NCBI GenBank assembly: GCA_029339195.1
Contig: JAPTJF010000379.1
Location: 1-62,280 of the forward strand
Direction of reading: 5' to 3'
Source of the DNA: Micractinium sp. NFX-FRZ
Lineage: Eukaryota; Chlorophyta; Trebouxiophyceae; Chlorellales; Chlorellaceae
DNA: 62,280 nucleotides
Position 1 is the stretch's first letter, and every line of letters starts with the position of its first letter. The translations under genes were made by a program, and so were the position numbers. Of the stretch, positions 60,808-62,280 are shown in pieces. A model generated the notes under the pieces. It ran no database searches and was not told where the DNA came from. It saw only the letters and a program-made list of their open reading frames with translations.

Positions 60808-61977
60808 GGCTGCGAGGCGCGGCGGAGGGCTGCTCGAGGTGCGGTCGGACTGCTCCTTGGCGGCTGGGTCGGGTGCAGGTCAGGGCAGCCTTGGACTGGG
60901 ACGGTTGCGCAACAGAGGCCGGTGGGAGGGCCGGCAAGGTGGTCTGGAGGACGCCAGGGCTTGCTTTCTACTTTTTGCTTACTCATGGAGGTGCAGGAGA
61001 GTGTCGGTGCAGGAGGGTGTCGCATCCGTTTCATGCTCATGAGCCCGAGCGTGTGGTGATGGGTGGAATGCCTGGCCTGTGGAGAGGGGAGGGACCGCCC
61101 GACGCATGTCCTAGGTTTCACGGTGAATGGCGTTCCCATTGCTACACGGCATGCCACCGTCACTCAGACTGTCCGACTCATGCAGCACCTGTGTTCTGGC
61201 GTGTCGGGGCGACAGCAGCAGCTCGAGGCACTAGCTTGCGGAGGCGCGGCGGGGGGCCTGCCGCCTAGGCGGATCCACCCGCCAGCAGCAAGAGTGAGGC
61301 AGTGCTGCACTTGGGAGAAGCACCCACATGGTAGATTGGCAGGTGACGGAGGCTCGAAACGGGTGGCTGCTTTGTGCAAAGGGAGGAGTGGGCAGCCACT
61401 GGACCCGCTCCACTGGCCAGCATGCCCGTTCTGCCTGCATGCCCCTTCACTCTTGCCTTTGCAGCCGCCCGCCTGCAGTTTGTGGCAGCAGTAGCTCGCC
61501 CTGCTACTCGGCCCCTGTTGCGTGTCCTCCAGCCTGCTTCTGTTAGTAATTCACAAAAGAGTTTGAGGACTTACACAGGGGGCCTTATGGACGTCCCCTG
61601 CCCTCCTTAACATGGACGTCCCGTCCCGGGTTACCCCCATTGCACTCCTGGACAAGACGTCCTGTGGAAGACCCCTGCTGTCCCCTGCCCTGACGTCCCC
61701 TGGTTGTCCCTTGCCCTGACGTCCACTGCTACCCTTGGTTGTCCCCTACCTCGACGTCCCCCTGACGTCCCCCGCGGTCCAGCCGTCCTTGGCAATTCCC
61801 TTGTTGTTCCTTGCTCTCCGCTGCCATTGTTGGATTCCTGCTTGCATCCAGCTACTGTGCAAATTGTTGCATGCACATGTAAAATAGGTGCATGCACAGC
61901 TGTTGGTTGCTTCACATGTTCATTGCTCCTCCTCCTCCTCCATTGCCGTTGCCCGTGCCCCAGCCGTGCCCGCTTAC
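60808..61977. other. Intergenic or long intron upstream of the hemerythrin-like gene
   Basis: 1.17 kb containing the hemerythrin promoter if its start is at 60807, or an intron if the exon at 61978-62077 belongs to the same gene. Its far half contains the GACGTCC cluster. No coding segment was recognised. Confidence 0.4.
61585..61780. repeat. Cluster of seven GACGTCC motifs
   Basis: GACGTCC occurs seven times in about 190 bp, mostly followed by CCC or CCT and interleaved with repeated GGTTGTCCC blocks, as in a decayed minisatellite. ACGT-core sequences such as TGACGTC are also bZIP (CRE-type) binding sites, so a regulatory cluster is possible. Confidence 0.7.
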
Positions 61978-62077
61978 GCTGCTGCGCGCCCTCTTCCAGC
62001 CCCGCCAGCTCCTCCATGCGGCCTTCATCAATGCGCGGGGGGTTGAGCACTCCCTGGTCGTTCTCGTCTTCCTGCGC
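61978..62077 (-). CDS. Isolated exon, possibly an upstream exon of the hemerythrin gene
   Basis: A 100-nt open segment bounded by a good acceptor (CTGCGCCTGGCAG read in reverse) and a strong GTAAGC donor. It encodes about 33 acidic residues (AQEDENDQGVLNPPRIDEG and onward), ending one base into a codon. That phase matches an acceptor just before the ATG at 60807, so the hemerythrin gene could extend upstream through a 1.17-kb intron. The intron would be long for this window, so a separate gene leaving the window or ending undetected is equally possible. No family is recognised. Confidence 0.4.
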
Positions 62078-62280
62078 CTGGCAGAAGGGAGTATGGCAAG
62101 TTGGCAGTATGGCCCATGTCACATCAATTCTGGTATATCATCAAGCTGAGTGCATGCTCCCCTCACCTCCACCCCTTGCCGGCGCATGCTCCGCACCAAA
62201 CCCCCACATACTGCCCCACTCCACTTGGTGCAATCAGCCCAACTGTGAGATCGTTGGTTCCCTGGCACAAGAGAAAACTC

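Overview
The window is nuclear DNA of a green alga, most likely a Chlorella-like trebouxiophyte. It is GC-rich and densely genic, and genes are split into many short exons by introns of about 100-500 bp. It contains a chlorophyll a/b light-harvesting protein (CP26), and an algal-type [FeFe]-hydrogenase that carries ferredoxin-like accessory domains of the kind reported for Chlorella hydrogenases. Coding models were built by hand. Every exon-exon join keeps the reading frame, and all introns start GT or GC and end AG, with one exception in the CP26 gene.

Layout. 0.3-3.2 kb (+): ACR3-type arsenite exporter. 3.5-10.9 kb (+): 19-exon [FeFe]-hydrogenase. 11.3-12.2 kb (-): small unknown protein. 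12.9-15.7 kb (-): LHCB5/CP26. 15.7-17.6 kb: non-coding, with a long CTG/CAG tract. 17.6-22.1 kb (-): cohesin RAD21. 23.1-26.4 kb (-): DNA polymerase delta small subunit. 26.8-28.0 kb (+): small TPR protein. 28.4-30.6 kb (+): TSSC4-like U5 snRNP factor. 31.1-38.8 kb (-): IRE/Greatwall/Rim15-type AGC kinase. 39.3-39.7 kb (+): endosulfine. 40.2-42.3 kb (-): RWDD1-like protein. 42.8-45.6 kb (+): TFIIB. 46.4-49.1 kb (-): PP2C phosphatase with a predicted lipid anchor. 50.6-56.5 kb (+): succinate dehydrogenase flavoprotein. 57.4-60.8 kb (-): hemerythrin-like protein with a lysine-rich head. 62.0 kb (-): one further exon, possibly of the same gene or of a neighbour.

Most genes are housekeeping genes and form no operon-like pathway. 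Four adjacent pairs are head-to-head with about 0.4-1.5 kb between start codons. One pair looks functionally meaningful: a Greatwall/Rim15-class kinase and an endosulfine, the family such kinases phosphorylate, start 419 bp apart on opposite strands.

The most unusual sequence-level feature runs through many genes. Introns repeatedly contain one to three degraded copies of the neighbouring exon edge with its splice site, at least a dozen cases in seven or more loci. It looks like recurrent tandem duplication of exon-intron junctions, leaving decoy splice sites, and in one case a nearly full pseudo-exon. GC-AG introns are also frequent (six seen).
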